Assembly (NCBI RefSeq): GCF_004152935.1
Contig: NZ_SETE01000004.1
Span: 1 to 64,000, forward strand
Length of the DNA stretch: 64,000 nucleotides
Origin: Brumimicrobium glaciale
GTDB lineage: Bacteria > Bacteroidota > Bacteroidia > Flavobacteriales_D > Crocinitomicaceae
Reading direction: 5' to 3'
Shown: one piece after another, positions 24,661-33,877 of the stretch
Layout: every line of letters starts with the position of its first letter
Numbering within the stretch: position 1 is the stretch's first letter
Program-made: the position numbers and the translations under genes
Notes under the pieces: generated by a model
Told to the model about the DNA's origin: nothing
Databases searched by the model: none
Seen by the model: the letters and a program-made list of their open reading frames with translations, nothing else

Positions 24661-27087
24661 CTAAAACTCAAATATAAACCCAATCGAAGGAACCACAGTT
24701 GCTGAGCTATTTTCTAAAACTACTGGAATTCCATTACTTCCATCTGATGCTATTGGATTTCCATCCGTAGTTTCGAATCCTGTATTGTCTGCATTGCGCT
24801 GGAACGTGTAATTTGGTGTACTTGGGATTTTGTAGAGAAACACATTCTGAATGTCTAAAAACAGCGTTAAACTCACATTTTTGAAGTTGATTTTCTTGTC
24901 CACCCGTAAATCCAATTGTTGGAATAACGGCAAACGTTTCTCGTTGATTTGTGCAAAGTCTAAAGTTCCAACTCCTGTTGTTAAGTAATTCATTCGTGAA
25001 GCTGACAAGTCAAATGGTGTGTAAGGTTGACCTCCAGAAACACGGTATTTGATTCCTAAATCCCAGTTTTTCTTGAATTTGTAACCGAAAGTTGTTGAGA
25101 CCACAAATCCATAATCCCAAGTTGAAGGTCTGAAAACACCATCAACTCCAGAGAATTCAGATTTATAAACAGTTGTGCTTAGAATATAAAATAGATTCTT
25201 AATCAACTTCTGTTGCATGTAAGCCTCAAAACCATAAACGCGACCTCTTCCAACCGAACTATAACTGTCGTTTCCAACCGTTGAAAAATCCGTTCCTATA
25301 TTGGCAAACGAAATTCCATCTGAAATTGAAACAGGATAATTTCTGTAATCTTTGTAGAAAGTTTCAAATGTAAATCTCAAATCATTCCGGGGAATGAATT
25401 GTGTTCCAATCGTATAATGGATAGAATTAATGTACTCTAAACCTTTATTTGCAAGGTTACCGGTTGAATCTCTAAAACCCAATGCAGTATAAACTGGTAA
25501 CTTATAATAAGAACCAACGGAGGCTGAAATATTCCATTTGTCGTTGAAAGCATAAGAAGAAGATATTCTTGGAGAAATAGTTTTGAAAGGATTATTTCCT
25601 GTTTCTGTGAATGTATTCATATCACTTCGCAAACCTCCAGTAATCAATAATTTCTCTTTAAAGAAGTATTTACTCAAGTGAGAATAAACTCCAAATTTAT
25701 AAAATTCAATTGCTGACTTACTTTCAAAACTAATTGCTGGAGCGATAACATTTCCAACTGAATCTTGCAATTCATCTTGAACAGTATTGAATAAATCTAA
25801 ATCATATTTTACATATTGAGCACTCAATCCATAAGAGAATTTCCAACCGCTAAAAAACTGATTAAAATCGATTCTTAATTTATTCTCAGTCTCAAAACTC
25901 TTTAAACTAAACAATTTATTTCCACCCAGCGTAGCATTGTCTTCATATCTATCTGCGCCGTTGAAAAACATATTTCGACTTAAAGCTACAGTGAAATATC
26001 CTTTGTTAATCAAACGTTTTAGTGAAGCTCCAACAGTATAATTCCATTGTTTAATGAGTGGATTAGCGCGATTTATATATTCGGTATTCGCATCTGCTTC
26101 TTCGGGAATAGCCAATTTGAAATTATCGATTGCGCCAATTCCAATAAAATTCAATTCTGTTTTAGCATTAATTTTATGATTGATTTTATACTGGAAATCC
26201 CAATAATCTGGACGAATAGGCAAGTCAAGTAACTGGAATAAAAACTGTAAATAGGATCTTCTTGCAGAGGCTAAAAATGTTGTTTTCTTTCCCAAAGGCC
26301 CTTCAAGCGTCACTGCAGCTTCACTTCCTGAAAGACGTATGTTTCCGCTCAATTTGTTGGGATTACCATTCCGTTGTTGAATCACAATTGTTGACGCCAA
26401 AGCGTTGTCATAACGACTATCGAAAGCAGATGAAGTCAATTGAACTTCTCTAATAAAAGAGACATTCAGAATTCCTGCTGCTCCACCACTCGCTCCTTGC
26501 GTTTGAAAGTGATTCAAAACTGGAATTTCTATTCCATCTAGATAATAGACATTTTCACTTGGCCCTCCTCCTCTTACAATAATGTCGTTTCTGTTGGGAG
26601 TTGATCCACCCGCCACTCCTGGCAAAACTTGAATTACTTTTGAAACATCGAAATTTCCTCCTGGACTTGCTTTAATTTCCTCTGCAGTTAGTTTTTGCGT
26701 TGCTAAAGGCGTAACCATATCTGTTGCACGAACTGATTTTGAAGCGTTAATAGTCACTTCTCCAAATTCTTCAACATCATCTTGAAGTTCAATTTCAATT
26801 ACTTGAGCATTTCCAGAATTCACGTTGATGTTGTAACTGATAAAATCCTTGTAACCAATATAATATGTCTCTAAATTATAACGACCAACTGGAGCAGTAA
26901 TATTAAACTCTCCGTTTATATCAGTCATCGCTTTTACAGTGTCAGGACCGGTTAAAGTAATCACAACACCAATCAAACCTTCTTGCAGGTTTTTATCTTT
27001 AATTGTACCCGTAATTACACCTGTATTTTGTCCAAAAACTGTTGTAAAACAAAGGGAGATAAAAATTAAGCTTAGAAGGGTTTTCAT
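24661..27087 (-). CDS. TonB-dependent receptor with carboxypeptidase-regulatory-like N-domain
   Basis: An outer-membrane active transporter of 808 residues from ATG 27087 (MKTLLSLIFISLCF signal peptide ending FGQ). An upstream in-frame ATG at 27120 would bury the signal peptide. A CarboxypepD_reg-like Ig domain (about 20-110: GVITGTIKDKNLQEGLIGV, NITAPVGRYNLETYYIGYKD) comes before the plug (RNDIIVRGGGPSENVYYLDGIEIP) and the barrel. The C-terminus ends in an aromatic residue (GFIFEF). The substrate is unknown. No SusD partner is adjacent, so it is not a polysaccharide utilisation pair. A -7-like box TACTTTTG (27114-27107) lies upstream. Confidence 0.9.
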   Translation of the reverse strand: MKTLLSLIFISLCFTTVFGQNTGVITGTIKDKNLQEGLIGVVITLTGPDTVKAMTDINGEFNITAPVGRYNLETYYIGYKDFISYNINVNSGNAQVIEIELQDDVEEFGEVTINASKSVRATDMVTPLATQKLTAEEIKASPGGNFDVSKVIQVLPGVAGGSTPNRNDIIVRGGGPSENVYYLDGIEIPVLNHFQTQGASGGAAGILNVSFIREVQLTSSAFDSRYDNALASTIVIQQRNGNPNKLSGNIRLSGSEAAVTLEGPLGKKTTFLASARRSYLQFLFQLLDLPIRPDYWDFQYKINHKINAKTELNFIGIGAIDNFKLAIPEEADANTEYINRANPLIKQWNYTVGASLKRLINKGYFTVALSRNMFFNGADRYEDNATLGGNKLFSLKSFETENKLRIDFNQFFSGWKFSYGLSAQYVKYDLDLFNTVQDELQDSVGNVIAPAISFESKSAIEFYKFGVYSHLSKYFFKEKLLITGGLRSDMNTFTETGNNPFKTISPRISSSYAFNDKWNISASVGSYYKLPVYTALGFRDSTGNLANKGLEYINSIHYTIGTQFIPRNDLRFTFETFYKDYRNYPVSISDGISFANIGTDFSTVGNDSYSSVGRGRVYGFEAYMQQKLIKNLFYILSTTVYKSEFSGVDGVFRPSTWDYGFVVSTTFGYKFKKNWDLGIKYRVSGGQPYTPFDLSASRMNYLTTGVGTLDFAQINEKRLPLFQQLDLRVDKKINFKNVSLTLFLDIQNVFLYKIPSTPNYTFQRNADNTGFETTDGNPIASDGSNGIPVVLENSSATVVPSIGFIFEF

Positions 27088-27633
27088 AATCAGATTATAT
27101 ATTTTGCAAAAGTAAAACAAAAATTAAACAGTTAAGTTTGAAACATTCAATAATATCACTCTCAGCTTATGAACACTGCCCTGATTAAAGTTGGTAGAAG
27201 TGAAAAAAACTGTCTTTTGGTTGAGTACTTCATTAAGAACTTAGATTTACCAGAAATCACAAAACTATTAGCATTAAAAAAGTATAGTTTTCTACGTCCT
27301 GTTTTTCTTATCACTTCCCATATTTCTATTGATTTACTTTTAACGTACAAATCATAATATAAATTTGTTATTGTCTGTCTTTTACCAAAAGACTTTCAGC
27401 ACCGCATGAATAATTGAAAGATGGGTCATGAGTGATGCTTGTTGACAGAATGTACTAATTGGCATTATAAATTATCAATTAGTTACTTATCTTTGTCCGC
27501 TTATTAATACTTCTTGGTAGAATCTGAAACTCTCCTTGCTGTTTTACTCTGTGAAATTTGTATATTGTTGGACTAGATTCCTTATGCAAATATTGACATA
27601 ACTTGTTTACAGCGCTTTACTTTAAAAAAACTT
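27088..27633. other. Intergenic region between divergent genes, 546 nt
   Basis: Holds the upstream regions of the receptor (minus) and the exopolysaccharide locus (plus). Overlapping open frames of 62 codons occur on both strands at 27162-27357, with no recognisable features. I do not call either. A minus-strand TACTTTTG at 27107-27114 fits a Bacteroidota -7 box for the receptor. No clear plus-strand promoter was found. Confidence 0.5.
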
Positions 27634-29724
27634 ATGATAAAAACTCTACTAAAATATTTTATAGTTCTTTTATTCGTTTTCAGTTTTGTGTTTGATTCTC
27701 AAGGGCAAGTGACAACTAAAAATGAAGTTCGCGCAATTATTGACGAGGCTACAACTGTTATTTCTCCATATTTAGACACAATTCCACAACTCAAAACTGG
27801 AGGCAACAGTACCTCTGCTTTTACATTGATGAATAGAAGAGTATTTAAAAGAAGTTCATCCAACGAATATTTATCTGAGTACAATTTGCAGAAATCCGAA
27901 GTTTTAAAAAATGATTGGGGAATTGATCTCAACGCAAATTATATTGAAAATGTTAACGTACCAGAAGAAAACGTAATTGACAATAGTATTTATAATCGCA
28001 GAGCACAGGTCGGTGTGGATTGGAATATTCTCAAGAGCGGCTTGGTTGAAAACAGAAAAGAAGCTCAATATTATGCTAACAAAGCTTACTTGGCTGATAA
28101 ATTGCATTTAGAAGAAGATAAAAACCTATTTTTTCTAGACCGTTGGAATCATATCGTTTATCTTTTCAATGAAGAGAAGCTGAGAATGCTTTCCATTCGT
28201 GAAGGATTAATCAACGAACAAATTGACTTTGCACGGTCTCTATTTTTCTTGAAACACCTTTCAAAAGAAGAATTATTGAAATATGAATCTACTTTAGCAG
28301 AAATCGGTGGCTTGAAAAATCTGTACCTTTCTTATAACGATCAATATTTTTATGAAATAGATACTGCGATTAAAATCAACGACCTTCCACTATATGACAT
28401 AGACTACGAAAAGCTGATCAATAATTTTAATTCTCCAATTAGAGATACAATCAAAACTATTCTTGAAGAACAATTGGCATTAAAAACACATTGGTCAAGA
28501 AATTTCTCTGTTAATACATTTGCGCGTTACAACACTTATGATTTATCAGGAATTTCAACCACTAAAAGGAACTTTTTTACTTTTGGATTAGGCTTTTCAA
28601 TGCCACTTCCACTGAACATGAAAGCGAGTAATAAACTGGAAGCTATTCAGCAAAAAATTGAATATTCAAAATACGATGACGAAGCTTATGTGAGAGAAAA
28701 AAACATTCTCAATTTAACTTACGAATACCGCTATAAATTAAAGCAATACATTCAGTTCTACCAAAAAAGAAAAGTATATGAAGAGCGCGTCAGGAAATTA
28801 AGGATTTTGAAAAACAGTCAATCAATGGCTTTTAACCCAATAAAAGCGCATCAAACGATAAATGAATTGTTGAGCATAGATTTAGAATTAATCGAATTAA
28901 AACAAAGTTTATACTTGAATCTTCTCAAAATATATTCTGAACTTCCATATACCAACACATTGGATTTTGTGAAAAATGCTGCTGTTCCAAACTATGCTGA
29001 TTCTTATAATAATGTCAACAAAGGAGTTTATGTTTGGACGGATGCTATTCGAAATTATTCTGGCAATTTCTTACAGGAATATGCAGAATTATACAACTTG
29101 AATAACTTAATCATTGTTCAACCTAAAAACGATACTTTACAAGCGGAAAGATACAATTGGGTTCCTAAAAATGACAGTATTCGACTTGAAATAATGATTG
29201 GAAATAATCAATTGATTTACCATGAAAACCCGAAAGAATATCTTCAAAAAGTAATGATAAATGTCGGGGACAGAAAAATAAATGCACTTCATTTAGACGT
29301 AGAACCGCATGTTTTTGATGATTGGCAAGAGAAAAAGGTGGAATACCTAGAGCAATATGTAGAAATGCTTAAGAAAATCAGGTTGTATTGTGATGAGGAA
29401 AATATAGAATTAACTGTTTCAATTCCATTACATTATATTGAAGAATATACAATGGAGATATTCAGTATTTCAGATCGCGTTTATTTTATGGCTTATGAAA
29501 ACATAAAAATTGAATACATTACACGTAAAGTAACTCCTTTTCTAAAAGATTATAAAGAAAAAGTGGTGATTGCCTTGCGAACAAATGATTTTAAAAACCG
29601 TATTGAACTTGAAGAACACATTCAATTGTTGAAAAAGGCTAGCACTGTATCTAGTTTTGTTATTCACGATATGGAATCACTAATTGAGTTAGACAAAAAG
29701 ACATTACTAAATGAAGAGTATTAA
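27634..29724 (+). CDS. TolC-like outer-membrane protein fused to a glycoside-hydrolase-like domain
   Basis: A 696-residue secreted protein with a signal peptide ending at DSQGQ (residue 25). Residues about 80-450 are long amphipathic helices plus strands such as FFTFGLGFSMPLPL, resembling an outer-membrane efflux protein. Residues about 463-696 look like a TIM-barrel segment: GVYVWTD, then NALHLDVEPHVFDDW with acidic Asp555/Glu557, and VYFMAYEN (617-622). This fits a GH18-like or putative glycoside hydrolase fold. It is first of four overlapping genes with HlyD, TackOD1 and GT2 products, so it may form the exit duct and trim the exported glycan. Domain identities are by eye. Confidence 0.65.
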   Translation: MIKTLLKYFIVLLFVFSFVFDSQGQVTTKNEVRAIIDEATTVISPYLDTIPQLKTGGNSTSAFTLMNRRVFKRSSSNEYLSEYNLQKSEVLKNDWGIDLNANYIENVNVPEENVIDNSIYNRRAQVGVDWNILKSGLVENRKEAQYYANKAYLADKLHLEEDKNLFFLDRWNHIVYLFNEEKLRMLSIREGLINEQIDFARSLFFLKHLSKEELLKYESTLAEIGGLKNLYLSYNDQYFYEIDTAIKINDLPLYDIDYEKLINNFNSPIRDTIKTILEEQLALKTHWSRNFSVNTFARYNTYDLSGISTTKRNFFTFGLGFSMPLPLNMKASNKLEAIQQKIEYSKYDDEAYVREKNILNLTYEYRYKLKQYIQFYQKRKVYEERVRKLRILKNSQSMAFNPIKAHQTINELLSIDLELIELKQSLYLNLLKIYSELPYTNTLDFVKNAAVPNYADSYNNVNKGVYVWTDAIRNYSGNFLQEYAELYNLNNLIIVQPKNDTLQAERYNWVPKNDSIRLEIMIGNNQLIYHENPKEYLQKVMINVGDRKINALHLDVEPHVFDDWQEKKVEYLEQYVEMLKKIRLYCDEENIELTVSIPLHYIEEYTMEIFSISDRVYFMAYENIKIEYITRKVTPFLKDYKEKVVIALRTNDFKNRIELEEHIQLLKKASTVSSFVIHDMESLIELDKKTLLNEEY

Positions 29725-30805
29725 TTTCAAACGCAGAGATATAGCCGTTACGGAAAGTGCTTCGGAACCTAAAAAGGTGCCCAAAAAGCCTATGAATTGG
29801 GATAGATTGATCTATTTCCTTATTCTGTCTGTGATTCTTTTCTTTATAGTGAGGTACTTTGTAAACAACACATTCTACATTGAAGCGGTTGGACAAGTAC
29901 GATTTCAGAATGTGAAATTTAGAAATACAGCAGATTCGCGCATCATGGAATTCCACAAAGGTGCTGGTGACGAAGTAAAAGTTGGGGATTCTTTATTTAC
30001 CTATATTGATGCAGACCAATATGGAGAAATGAACCTAGGATTCAGTCTTGAAGGAACATACAGTACAATTCAAGCCAAGGAAACGAAGCAAAGTTGGATT
30101 GAGAGGGAAATGTATGAATTAGAAAAAGATATTTCTATTAAACAATCCATGCTGAATGAGAATCAAAAATTGATTTCCTTTTATACGAATCAAGCAAAAA
30201 ATATTGAAGAACAAGTAATATTGGATGTTGTTCCTAAATCTGAATATACCAACACCATTGACCGAAGAAATAGGTTAATTGCTGAGAACAGTGCAACAGC
30301 GGCGGAAATAAAAATTTATGAGCAACAATTAAAGTCCTTAAATTCTAAATTGGACTTGGCAAATGAAATGGGATTATCAGCTCAGGGAAATTCTAAATCA
30401 GGAACTAATTTAGACAGTTTAAGAAAGGTATTTAAAAGTCCGATGGAAGGAACAATTACCGAACTCTATAAATCGGAATTTGAAGTCGCCTTGAAAAGTG
30501 AAAACATTTTATCTATTCACAAACCCGAAAATGTATTTATCAAAGCATTTTTCAATCAAGAAGATTTAAAAGAATTGCGTGAAAATGATGTGGTAACACT
30601 TGAATTCCCGGATGGCACAAAAAGTGAAGGATACATCAAAAAATTCTACTTTTCAACGTATTTAATTCCCGTAGAATTCCAAAACAGATATGATCCGCCA
30701 ACGCGTACTTTGTCTGCCGATATTTATCCTGTAAATACCGAGGACCTTAAAAAGTGGAGGAAATTTTATAAAATGCGTGTAACCATTACAAAAGGAAAAT
30801 TTTAA
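29711..30805 (+). CDS. HlyD-family membrane fusion protein
   Basis: A 364-residue protein with a cytoplasmic N-terminus, one transmembrane helix (about 33-50, LIYFLILSVILFFIVRYF), a lipoyl/biotinyl-like half-motif (EFHKGAGDEVKVGDSLF), a coiled-coil hairpin (about 120-225) and the returning half (FKSPMEGTITELYKSEFEV), then a beta-barrel domain. This is the normal HlyD architecture. The start overlaps the preceding gene by 14 nt and the stop lies 1 nt before the next start. It would connect the inner-membrane glycosyltransferase to the outer-membrane TolC-like protein. Confidence 0.85.
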   Translation: MKSINFKRRDIAVTESASEPKKVPKKPMNWDRLIYFLILSVILFFIVRYFVNNTFYIEAVGQVRFQNVKFRNTADSRIMEFHKGAGDEVKVGDSLFTYIDADQYGEMNLGFSLEGTYSTIQAKETKQSWIEREMYELEKDISIKQSMLNENQKLISFYTNQAKNIEEQVILDVVPKSEYTNTIDRRNRLIAENSATAAEIKIYEQQLKSLNSKLDLANEMGLSAQGNSKSGTNLDSLRKVFKSPMEGTITELYKSEFEVALKSENILSIHKPENVFIKAFFNQEDLKELRENDVVTLEFPDGTKSEGYIKKFYFSTYLIPVEFQNRYDPPTRTLSADIYPVNTEDLKKWRKFYKMRVTITKGKF

Positions 30806-30806
30806 T

Positions 30807-32234
30807 ATGAAAGACATAAATACTGAAATTATACCTTCGAAGGAAAATGATCATGTAATTGAGTTTGCTGGATATACTTTTTATACAATTTACAACACAG
30901 ATTCATTAAAAACTGATGATATTGTATTTTATGATGTAATCATTATTCAAGCAGGAGATCCGGAATTTACACGTCATATTATAACTCGAATTAGAGGGCA
31001 TTTCAATCCTGAACATTACCTCAAGCCAATACTTTTATTGAATCAAAGTAGTCTTAAAGATCCTTATACAAATTTATTGGATGGTACTTTATACTCTTTA
31101 GAACAAATAAAATTAATTCTTCCAAAGCTTCAGAATATTCTTTTACGAATTAAAGATTTAACTTTTTCGAGTTCATTAAGTTATGAAGCCTTAATTATTC
31201 AGAAAGTACTTTCATATATGTACTCCAGAGACATGGAAGAAATGGAACCTTTTGTAGATTTTAACTCTGGAATTGGTTACAACTACCCTATTCTATCAGT
31301 TAATTTCTCGCGTCATGAAGAACATCAAGTTCTGAATATTATAAATATAATGCTCGAAGAGAAATTAATGAAAAAAGAATTTCTCGACTCCGTTTACTTA
31401 TGTACGAAATGTACAACAGGATATTTAAGTTACCGAGAAGTTTGTCCGAAGTGCAATAGTTCAAATGCTACATCTCAAGACATTGTACATCACTTTCCAT
31501 GCAGCTATGTGGGACCAATAGAAGATTTTAAAAATCAAATTGATGACGCACTCAATTGTCCAAAATGTAATAAAACACTGAGACATATTGGAGTAGATTA
31601 TGACAAACCAAGTATCATAAATGATTGTTTGAGTTGCGGACATCGCTTCCAAGATTTCAATGTGAAAGCAAAGTGTATGACTTGTAAATTCGACAATGAA
31701 GTGGAAAAGTTGAATAAAAGCAGTATCAATGCATTATCTGTTACTAAAAAAGGACAAATTATGTCTGTTAGTGGATATGTGACAACGAGTAAAGATCTTC
31801 AAGAAATCATTGGAACAGTAAAGATGGATACTTTTAGAACTATGCTTAAATATGAGATTGAACGCTTAAAGCAAACTGAGGGAAATAGTAATTTGGCTGT
31901 TCTTCATTTGAAAAATTCAGGTGAGGCGTATTCAACAATGGACAATGAACTACAAAGAACGATGTTGAAGGTTCTAATAAAAGCAATTAGAAAATATTTA
32001 CCCACTTCATCTGTTATTACATTCTATAGTTCATCAACTATTTTGATTGCTATAAATGATTTACCGTTAAAAATTGCCCGAAGATTAACAGAAGAAATAA
32101 TTACATTAATGAGAGAGTTAATGGAAACCAATTTCAAGAACATGATCGTCACATTAGAACATGAAGTAAAAGCGGTAACCGTTAAGCTTTCCAGTGATTT
32201 ACAAATTCAACAATTGGTTAAAGATTACATTTAA
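30807..32234 (+). CDS. TackOD1 zinc-binding domain protein with degenerate GGDEF-like C-terminus
   Basis: A 475-residue cytoplasmic protein. Residues about 195-295 form a multi-cysteine region matching the TackOD1 output domain: Cys199/202, Cys213/216, His228/229 and Cys232, plus CxxC pairs at 251/254, 274/277 and 290/293. Residues about 325-475 have the length and secondary structure of a nucleotide-cyclase-like domain. The GGDEF motif is absent (TFYSSSTILIAI sits there), so catalysis is unlikely. Residues 1-120 resemble a receiver-like alpha/beta fold without clear acidic residues. Between HlyD and GT2, it probably gates polysaccharide synthesis (inference). Confidence 0.75.
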   Translation: MKDINTEIIPSKENDHVIEFAGYTFYTIYNTDSLKTDDIVFYDVIIIQAGDPEFTRHIITRIRGHFNPEHYLKPILLLNQSSLKDPYTNLLDGTLYSLEQIKLILPKLQNILLRIKDLTFSSSLSYEALIIQKVLSYMYSRDMEEMEPFVDFNSGIGYNYPILSVNFSRHEEHQVLNIINIMLEEKLMKKEFLDSVYLCTKCTTGYLSYREVCPKCNSSNATSQDIVHHFPCSYVGPIEDFKNQIDDALNCPKCNKTLRHIGVDYDKPSIINDCLSCGHRFQDFNVKAKCMTCKFDNEVEKLNKSSINALSVTKKGQIMSVSGYVTTSKDLQEIIGTVKMDTFRTMLKYEIERLKQTEGNSNLAVLHLKNSGEAYSTMDNELQRTMLKVLIKAIRKYLPTSSVITFYSSSTILIAINDLPLKIARRLTEEIITLMRELMETNFKNMIVTLEHEVKAVTVKLSSDLQIQQLVKDYI

Positions 32235-33541
32235 TGGATACAATTGGAGAATTCATAAGTTACTTACAAGCACTAGGCCCTTCAAAATTTCTGAGGGTAT
32301 TCTGGTTTTTTGTAATTTTTGAATTTTTTCGTTATTTCCTACTCGACCTTGTTGGACTTATTTTACACAGGGTTTCAATTTGGACCAACCGAAAAAGATG
32401 GAAACGTGCAAGGGAGGAGTTTAAAAAAGAAAATCCGCTTGTTTCAATTATCGTTCCTGGAAAAAATGAGGGTAAACATATTTTCAAACTCGTAAAATCT
32501 TTATCGGAACAAACGTATAGAAATTACGAGCTTATTATCATCGATGACGGTTCAGATGATAACACACCAATAATATGTAAAAGTCTATTGAAAAATGGCT
32601 TAATCGACCAGTTTTATAGAAATGAGGAAAGGGGCGGAAAAGCTTCTGCCGCAAATTTAGGATTGCGTTTTACCAAAGGAAAATACATTATTCATCTAGA
32701 CGCTGACTGCTCTTATGACAATGATGCTGTAGAAAAAATAATTTTGCCTTTCTATTACGACAAGGACATTGGCGGAGTTGGAGGAAACGTGATGGTAAGA
32801 AACTACAAGGAAAGCCTCGTCACAACGCTCCAAGCAGTTGAGTATTTTAATTCTGTTGGAATCGGGAGAATTGTTACCAGTCAATTCGGAATTTACCGCA
32901 TTATTTCAGGAGCTTTTGGTGCTTTTAGAGCAGATGTAATGGATAAAATTCAAGGTTGGGACATTGGCCCTGGACTAGATGGTGATATTACAGTGAAAAT
33001 TAGAAAATCAGGTTACAAAATACATTTTGCCCCAGAAGCTGTTTGTCTAACAAGTGCGCCAAATACTTTTAAGAAACTAGCCAAACAGCGCTACAGATGG
33101 GACAAATCGTTAATTCGTTTCAGATTAAGAAAGCATAAAGATATTCTATTTCCAACCCAAGGTTTTAGCATAATTAATTTTATTTCGTTTTTCGAAAACA
33201 TACTCTACAACCTGGTTCTTAACTTTATGTGGTATTTTTATTTCATTGATTTAATTTTTAATTTCCCAAATCTCATCCTCCATGTCATATTAACCAATCT
33301 GTTCCTTTATACTTCCATGGGCTACATTAAATTGCTAATCTTCGGACTGTTCAGGAAAAGGACAAATGCGCCAAATTATTATTTCATTCCGTATATTCCT
33401 TTAATGGTACTCTACTTTGGATACTTCTTGAGATTTGTAAGAACACGTGCTTATTTCATGGAATTGTTCTTTAAAGCAAGTTATAATGATCCCTGGAATC
33501 CATTAAAAACTTCAATTCATGCGAAAGAAAAAGGGTTGTAA
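32234..33541 (+). CDS. Processive family 2 glycosyltransferase (polysaccharide synthase-like)
   Basis: A 435-residue membrane enzyme. An N-terminal hydrophobic segment (about 20-45) precedes the GT2 domain with DDGSDD (104-109), DAD (156-158), an acidic acceptor motif (GLDGD, 247-251) and QRYRW (285-289), the D,D,D,QxxRW set of PgaC/BcsA/HasA-type processive synthases. Three or so transmembrane helices follow. The polymer cannot be named; poly-N-acetylglucosamine would suit the nearby deacetylase-like protein. The start codon shares a base with the preceding stop (TAATG). Confidence 0.88.
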   Translation: MDTIGEFISYLQALGPSKFLRVFWFFVIFEFFRYFLLDLVGLILHRVSIWTNRKRWKRAREEFKKENPLVSIIVPGKNEGKHIFKLVKSLSEQTYRNYELIIIDDGSDDNTPIICKSLLKNGLIDQFYRNEERGGKASAANLGLRFTKGKYIIHLDADCSYDNDAVEKIILPFYYDKDIGGVGGNVMVRNYKESLVTTLQAVEYFNSVGIGRIVTSQFGIYRIISGAFGAFRADVMDKIQGWDIGPGLDGDITVKIRKSGYKIHFAPEAVCLTSAPNTFKKLAKQRYRWDKSLIRFRLRKHKDILFPTQGFSIINFISFFENILYNLVLNFMWYFYFIDLIFNFPNLILHVILTNLFLYTSMGYIKLLIFGLFRKRTNAPNYYFIPYIPLMVLYFGYFLRFVRTRAYFMELFFKASYNDPWNPLKTSIHAKEKGL

Positions 33542-33565
33542 TTTGATTGCATATGAAGGGAAAAT

Positions 33566-33745
33566 TTAGATGTTAGATTTTTAATCTTAGACGTTAGATT
33601 ATAGACCAATAGACAATAGACTTTCTTTTTTGTCTTTTGTCTAACCTCTAAAATCTATTGTTCGATATAAAACTTTTTAGAAGCTAAAGGTAGATGCACT
33701 AAAGCACATATTTTTAACTATTTCTGAGACCAATAAAACATAGCT
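33566..33745. repeat. Dispersed TAGAC-type repeat, copy C
   Basis: TTAGA heptads at 33569-33625 and their complements (GTCTAACCTCTAAAATCTA near 33640), then CTTTTTAGAAGCTAAAGG, ATGCACTAAAG and GAGACCAATAAAA. The order is the same as in copy A at 5469. With the promoter below it fills the 336-nt gap after the glycosyltransferase. Confidence 0.6.
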
Positions 33746-33755
33746 AATCAACTCG

Positions 33756-33786
33756 TTGCTAAAAAATGTAGAAAGTGCTATCTTTG
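33756..33786 (+). promoter_or_regulatory. Bacteroidota-type promoter for the NodB-like T9SS gene
   Basis: A -33 TTG (33756-33758), a 20-nt spacer and the -7 box TATCTTTG (33779-33786), a good fit to TTG-N19-21-TAnnTTTG. It lies about 92 nt upstream of the ATG at 33878, implying separate transcription from the glycosyltransferase operon. Confidence 0.55.
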
Positions 33787-33877
33787 TGAAAATGTTTGTA
33801 TTAGAACAAAACACTTTTGGAAAGCTATGATGATTAGAACAAAAGTAAAACAAGTGACTTTAAGAAATAAATAATTG

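Noticed and set aside
27162-27357. Overlapping 62-codon open frames on both strands
   Set aside because: Neither has a signal peptide, motif or start context; they mirror each other across an AT-rich gap and look like chance frames.
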